Origin: Oegoconia quadripuncta | Lineage: Eukaryota > Arthropoda > Insecta > Lepidoptera > Autostichidae | DNA length: 64,000 bases | Assembly (NCBI GenBank): GCA_949316235.1 | Contig: OX438759.1 | Location: forward strand, 16,274,618 to 16,338,617 | Direction of reading: 5' to 3' | In this document: in pieces, positions 59,648 to 64,000 of the stretch | How the letters are laid out: each line of letters begins with the position of its first letter | How positions within the stretch are numbered: the first letter of the stretch is position 1 | Translations under genes and position numbers: made by a program | Notes under the pieces: model-generated | What the model was told of the DNA's origin: nothing | The model's input: only the letters and a program-made list of their open reading frames with translations | Databases searched by the model: none

Positions 59648-59808
59648 AAAACCCGACAGCATATTTCGTATTTTGCAGGCGCCGTGGTGGATTTTTTTTA
59701 TCACAAAATGTATCCTATGATAGGGCACATGAGTGTCATAGGCTATGACACTCTAGAGATCGAGCCATTTAGGCTACAAGAGGTAACATAGAAATCTATA
59801 TGTACATA
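59648..59808 (+). repeat. Repeat J
   Basis: ACCCGACAGCATATTTCG, GCGCCGTGGTGGATTTTTTT, GAGCCATTTAGGCTACAAGA, GGTAACATAGAAATC. The end is replaced by SINE-A. Confidence 0.65.
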
Positions 59809-59812
59809 TAGA

Positions 59813-60075
59813 TGGCGATCTGTTTGGTGTAGTGGTTAGAAACTGCTGCTAAACCAAAAGGTCGCGGATTCGAATCCCGCTACGGGCATATGTTTGTGTG
59901 ATGAATACAGACATGTGTTCCCGAGTTATGGATGTTTTTCATTTATATATGTATTTATTTACAAATAAAAAATGTATTTGTGCAGTTTATCAACCATCTG
60001 ATATCTATAATACAAGCTTATAGTTGCTTAGTGTGGAACTAGATGGCGCTGTGTGTATGTGCAAAGTAATTTATT
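59813..60075 (+). mobile_element. SINE-A
   Basis: GGCGATCTGTTTGGTGTAGT, CGCGGATTCGAATCCCGCTA, CAACCATCTGATATCTATAA, GGAACTAGATGGCGCTGTG. Confidence 0.88.
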
Positions 60076-60179
60076 ATTTATGCATACACACAAATAAATC
60101 AAAATATTTTATTTCATAGGATAAAATTATCACTTGAAAACGTCACTATTAATATTACATTTTACTGCTCATTCACAAA

Positions 60180-60260
60180 GCTGACTCCCCAGAGAAGAAC
60201 GAGCAAGAACCTCTAGGGTTGCTCTTTTAAACACATTATGGGCTTCATTCACTCTCATAA
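60180..60260 (-). repeat. LINE 3'-UTR fragment (8885 family)
   Basis: CTGACTCCCCAGAGAAGAAC, GAGCAAGAACCTCTAGGGTT, GCTCTTTTAAAC: complement of 9190-9240. Confidence 0.65.
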
Positions 60261-60329
60261 GATTGTTCATACATTCTCGTCGGCTTTCTTTAGGACGTCG
60301 CCGATTTGATCATGGTGGATTTGATTGAT

Positions 60330-60405
60330 TTGAAGCAAAAGAGGTGTGTCAGCATCGTAGCAAGTTGAAGTCTGTAGTCTCTGCCTACGCCTATTCCAGT
60401 ATTCA
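60330..60405 (+). repeat. LINE ORF remnant
   Basis: AAGAGGTGTGTCAGCATCGT, AGCAAGTTGAAGTCTGTAGT, CTCTGCCTACG: the same block as 3553-3605. Confidence 0.5.
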
Positions 60406-60409
60406 CTAA

Positions 60410-60955
60410 CTCAAGCAATACGCGTCACACGTTACAGACACTTAAGGAATGTTGTAGTAAAGTCTAAATTAAGACACGTTAGTATTGGCATAGAATTAAT
60501 ATAATACTAACGGAGTATTGTCACAACAAAATCATAGCCAATAAAACTCAAGATCTTAACAACTCGCGCAGTCTTATTGGTGGGATTGTAAAAAAGTTTA
60601 AAATAAGAATCGCGACTTGCACAACGGACATAAAATTAAATATCCGGGAAGAATCAGGGCGTTATCTGTAATAGAAATCTCTGGATTTATCGGGTTTGCG
60701 GCGGGGAGGGCTGAAGCGACCGGCTCGAATGAAATATAGGCTGCAGCCGCGGCGGCAGCCTGTGCTTGTTTTATTTTTTAAGACAACTACGCGCTGTGTT
60801 AGCGCATTTTTTTTCCCCGATGTGGTATGGTTTGTTTTTCATGGTGAGTATTTTGTCGTGATTGAATTCATAACGGTGTTATTGTTTTGCAGTTCCCTGT
60901 TTTTTATTTGACTGCGCTTGGAGAAGGGTAATGTACAATTTGCATTTAAATAAGA
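60410..60955. other. Unassigned; GC-rich patch at 60695-60760
   Basis: A GC-rich patch (GCGGCGGGGAGGGCTGAAGC, CTGCAGCCGCGGCGGCAGCC) opens a 71-codon frame at 60696-60911 whose start is Arg-rich and whose end is hydrophobic. It is not recognised and could be an exon or a repeat. Confidence 0.3.
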
Positions 60956-60959
60956 AGAA

Positions 60960-61270
60960 TTTAACCGCCTCCGGCTCAATGTAAACAAAATTGCGTTTAC
61001 GATTCGGAGGTCGCGGGTTGTTTAAGTGCTCGGTTTGGTTGGTGGTAGGGCACTTTAAATGACCGCCTGGCTAGCTATCACCATCTTATCTAAATCTGCC
61101 GCCAAGCAGCAATGTTAATAGAATTGTTGTGTTCCGGTTGTCAGAGATAAGATAGCCAGTCGTCCAAATGTGTTGGGGTTTCCGGGTCAGCACGCTTCCT
61201 CCTTCGACCTCATCTTCACTTAACATCAGGTGTGATTGAGGTCAAGTACCAACCCGTTGTACATAAAAAA
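60960..61270 (+). mobile_element. SINE-B, box B damaged
   Basis: AACCGCCTCCGGCTCAATG, GGAGGTCGCGGGTTGTTTAA (box B interrupted), GTTTGGTTGGTGGTAGGGCA, GTTGTCAGAGATAAGATAGC, ACATCAGGTGTGATTGAGG, GTACATAAAAAAAATG. Confidence 0.85.
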
Positions 61271-61484
61271 AATGTATTTAAATTATTTGTGCATAACCTG
61301 TTTGTTTTTCCTTTCTACGCCAAGGTCTTTTCTCTACCCAAAGGTTGTCTGGTTGTACGTTTGGGTGTAAACTTAATTTATGTTTATTAAAGTTGTCTTA
61401 AATTTTGTGCATTAAATTGTATTTGATTGATTGTTTTCGAGTTTGTTTGTGAATATTTATGCATGTCCTTTGGCGCATCCTGTA

Positions 61485-61575
61485 GCCAGCTCCCGTAGCA
61501 TGACATCGTTGGTCGCGCGCGACGCGATGTGAGAGTGGGATAGTTGTATATTTCGTCCAAACGAATGAGCAGGAT
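61485..61575 (-). repeat. Repeat H, inverted copy of 14740-14890
   Basis: CCAGCTCCCGTAGCATGACA, GAGAGTGGGATAGTTGTATA, TTTCGTCCAAACGAATGAGC. Confidence 0.65.
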
Positions 61576-61597
61576 AAAAAAGCTCATCCGGTAAATA

Positions 61598-61825
61598 TTA
61601 ACTCGAATTATACATTAATATAATAATATAATATACGTGTAACAAAATACCCCTCTCGGGAATAAATGCTCTCATTCATCAAAGAAACTAATACCTATCT
61701 CTAGCAGAATTCGAATATGGAACAGTGTCGGTTCCAGAAACAGAATTCCTACCCACTAGCTAGACCAATGGGCATAATACAGGCTGCACTGCTCGTCTTT
61801 GCTTAACTTTTTGCCAGGTAAGATT
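61598..61825 (-). repeat. Repeat V, copy 1 (tRNA-headed SINE, minus)
   Basis: TATTAACTCGAATTATACAT, CGGGAATAAATGCTCTCATT, CTAGCAGAATTCGAATATGG, GTGTCGGTTCCAGAAACAG, AATACAGGCTGC. On the minus strand it has a box B-like TTCGAATTC in place and a GGTTCC half. Direct copy at 62058-62272. Confidence 0.65.
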
Positions 61826-61964
61826 GTAGCCAAACGCGAAACCAGTTTTTAATAAAAAAAAAAAAAAAAAACTTTTTCAGGACTATGCGTGTTCGAACTC
61901 TACGAATCCCGCCAGTCGCATATCAATCTCGGGCCGGCGCGTGAGTCGATGATGGTTTTGGAAA

Positions 61965-62053
61965 AAAATAAATTAAACTACCTATGCCAATAACTTATAT
62001 TTCACTTATCTAATATGTTCTATTTTTCCCTTACGAAAAAAACTCATCCGGTA
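61965..62053. mobile_element. MITE K, right half
   Basis: CTATGCCAATAACTTATATT, TATCTAATATGTTCTATTTT, TTACGAAAAAAACTCATCCG, GT. Ends at the junction with repeat V copy 2. A lone CTCATCCGGTA also precedes repeat V copy 1 at 61585. Confidence 0.65.
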
Positions 62054-62057
62054 TATA

Positions 62058-62272
62058 TTAACTCGAATTATACATTAGTATAATAATATAATATACAATG
62101 TGTAACAAAATACCCCCGCGGGAATAAATGCTCTCATTCATCACAGAAACTGAAACCTATATCTAGCAGGATTCGAATACGCAACCGTGTCGGTTCCAGA
62201 AACAGGGTTCCTACCTACTAGACCATTCGGCATAATACAGGCTGCTCGTCTTTGCTTACCTTTTTCAGAGCT
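62058..62272 (-). repeat. Repeat V, copy 2
   Basis: TATTAACTCGAATTATACAT, GCGGGAATAAATGCTCTCAT, CTAGCAGGATTCGAATACGC, ACCGTGTCGGTTCCAGAAAC, TACCTACTAGACC. Better box sequences than copy 1. Confidence 0.7.
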
Positions 62273-62507
62273 ACGAGTATGCGTATTCACTGTTCATTTT
62301 TTCACTTTTGTCGGGCATTGTTTTTCATAGCTTGATTGATTGGTTCGTGCAGCGATTTATGGCAGAATTTCTCTTGTATATCCACGTTTTAAGCTTGATT
62401 GTTTCTGAATGAATTATAAACAATGCTCCATGTAGTTCCTGATCGAAAAAAAATTTACCAACGAGTCTTTGGTATAAGCGGTTAAAAAAAATTAAAACCT
62501 TACCTTA

Positions 62508-62760
62508 TCTAACTTATATTATAAATGCGAAAGTGTAGATGTTTGTTTGTTGCTCAATCACCGCGAAACGGATGAACGGATTTGGATTAAATTTGGTGTA
62601 TAGTTAGAATATACCCTGGGTTAAGACATTTTTTAAAATTTTTTTTTTATTAAAAACTGGTTTCGCGTTTGGCCACATAAGACATAGATATATTTATCTA
62701 TAGACATAGACATAGACATAGGATATATTCATCGTAATAAAGTGAGTAGTTCCAAGCTAG
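62508..62760 (+). mobile_element. Helitron-like family 1 with a 48-bp LINE insertion
   Basis: TCTAACTTATATTATAAATG, CGAAAGTGTAGATGTTTG, GCGAAACGGATGAACGGATT, ATACCCTGGGTTAAGACAT. It continues after the insertion with TAAGACATAGATAT, GACATA repeats and GTGAGTAGTTCCAAGCTAG. The 3' GC-rich part is deleted. Confidence 0.75.
62630..62677 (-). mobile_element. Ultra-short LINE 3' end, 8-bp target duplication
   Basis: 48 bases: a T-rich run, then AAAACTGGTTTCGCGTTTGG and CCACA, the complement of the 43155-type LINE 3' terminus plus poly(A). TAAGACAT flanks it at 62622-62629 and 62678-62685. Confidence 0.8.
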
Positions 62761-62769
62761 TAGGTTATA

Positions 62770-63535
62770 AATACGGAAAGAAGAGAAAAGAAACTATTTA
62801 TACAGCACATATACAGCAAATTGTTATACAAATAAAATAACAGAACACGATGTGAAGTGTTGCAGCAGCGAAAGGGAAACCAAACCACTCAGCTATAAAT
62901 CATGAACGTTTTTTTTTTTATTTATATACAGCAATTGCTGAGTTCATAAAAGTACTATTGATAACATTCAGGAATTCCTAAGAAAACTTAGATTATATTA
63001 TGCCGGACTGTAAAGCTTTATTTGTTTCAATAGCTCAGCAATTTTTCCTGGAAAAAATAACCGAATCTGTACACCCTGGGTACAAAATGCACCCTGGGCA
63101 AACTTACATTCAACAGTGAACTGTGTAGTCCAGTAAAAATACCTAATTTTTGTGGTGTAAATTCCTACAATCTTGGAAGATCCTGATTTCGTTTATAAAT
63201 ATTGTTGTAAAACCTCTTTTTGTAATCTTACCAAATGTTTTACTGGCTGATATTCTTTTGAAATTAGGTATGTTCGTAGTTCAAAGTTTTTTTTTTTTAC
63301 ATACGTCTTGTCACATGAAATTTTACTAAGTACACAATATGTCTGAATGAAGATAATTTTTATTCTAATTTAATTAGAACCTGCTGTAAAACAACGAGTA
63401 GCACTATTTACTCCTACAAATATTAATACGTGCAGAAACCACATAACTATTATGCGATTAATGCGAATGCGAAAAGTAATATATTATGCGATTTACCAGG
63501 CGGTGTGCCCATAATTTTTTGTCATCAGTAATAGA
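62770..63535. other. Unassigned stretch
   Basis: AT-rich. GTGTAGTCCAGTAAAAATAC at 63123-63142 resembles the complement of the right part of repeat R. No gene seen. Confidence 0.4.
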
Positions 63536-63536
63536 A

Positions 63537-63886
63537 TAAAAACGTAAAGCTTATTTTAGATATAGCATAAGTATTTAGTTATAAAACTTACAATATTAAA
63601 TTAAAGTTATCACTGAGTTTATTGAGTTGAAGAAGGTGCTAAGATCTCTTTAAACAATTTTATTAAATATTAACGAAGTTATTGATCGATTTTTTTGAAA
63701 ATAGTCACAAGAAGTATATTCTCCCAAGCATTTTAATTCACAGTGGTAATTTTAATCTAATAGTCTATGTTTTATTACTAAATAGCTACACAGCTTAAGC
63801 TGGTTACCGATTTGTTAGACAACAATTTTATTCTATCAGTGACAGGTTCTATCTAGGAGTTAAAAGTGTATCCTTACTGGACTAGT
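63537..63886 (+). repeat. Repeat R, copy 2
   Basis: TATAGCATAAGTATTTAGTT, CAATATTAAATTAAAGTTAT, AATTCACAGTGGTAATTTTA, TTTTATTACTAAATAGC, TTTTATTCTATCAG, GAGTTAAAAGTGTATCCTTA, CTGGACTAG. About 90 bases shorter than copy 1, and the ATG of copy 1 is lost. Confidence 0.75.
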
Positions 63887-64000
63887 TGCCTGTAGTTGGG
63901 AATACGTGGGATAACAAAACAATTTCAGTCACAAAGCAACCAACTTTCCGACGGCAATTCCTCTGTAAATTTAATAAAAATAATAAAAACTTTAGTAGCA

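Noticed and set aside
60696..60911. 71-codon plus frame over the GC-rich patch as a gene
   Set aside because: No motif, no splice context and no conserved pattern; left as unassigned.

Overview
This window looks like nuclear DNA of a lepidopteran (moth or butterfly). It is AT-rich and very gene-poor, with GT-AG introns. It is packed with short tRNA-headed retroposons, 5'-truncated non-LTR retrotransposon (LINE) tails, mariner and other TA-site elements, palindromic MITEs and elements with Helitron-like ends (5' TC, hairpin, 3' CTAG). Several of these repeat types are ones I associate with Lepidoptera; that is inference, since no database was searched. There is no bacterial signal, no rRNA and no CRISPR. 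All tRNA-like sequences seen are heads of SINEs.

Only one host gene is well supported: a two-coding-exon gene on + (28188-28280 joined to 30341-30478). It encodes a 76-residue secreted peptide with a signal sequence and a six-cysteine inhibitor-cystine-knot pattern, resembling insect omega-conotoxin-like protein 1 (OCLP1). Its 2.06-kb intron is largely built from inserted retroposons and a palindromic MITE. Weaker candidates are a possible two-exon small gene at 48720-49177, an unrecognised frame behind a splice-acceptor-like site at 52500-52676, and a possible terminal mini-exon at 19471-19515. The only long intact ORF is a full-length mariner transposase (minus strand, 7374-8447) inside a complete element with inverted ends.

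Layout. 0-7 kb: LINE tails, a Harbinger-like element with a transposase N-terminal scrap, one LTR with a primer-binding site, and Helitron-like copies with a nested SINE. 7-10 kb: intact mariner flanked by two inverted copies of a ~205-bp repeat. 10-19 kb: SINE and LINE debris, a 68-nt near-perfect hairpin at 13.2 kb, and a 263-bp foldback MITE at 16.6 kb. 19.7-22.6 kb: a very uniform tandem array of a 163-bp unit (about 17.6 copies). 23-31 kb: MITE and SINE clusters and the OCLP1-like gene. 31-35 kb: a decayed RTE-type LINE, an 864-bp long-TIR Tc1/mariner-type element and a 33-bp minisatellite. 35-64 kb: many copies of four SINE families (called A-D here), Helitron-like elements, LINE 3' ends and MITEs, often nested in one another.

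SINE families here: A (box A-like TGGTGTAGTGG, then GGTTCGAATCC), B (CGCCTCCGTGGCTCAATG head, AGATAAGATAGCCAG body), C (GATTGGTGTAGTGGATAGTGAC head) and D (GTCGGTGGCTCAGCGG head, CCCTGCAGTG tail). All element limits come from by-eye comparison of copies within this window and are approximate to about 5-20 bases.
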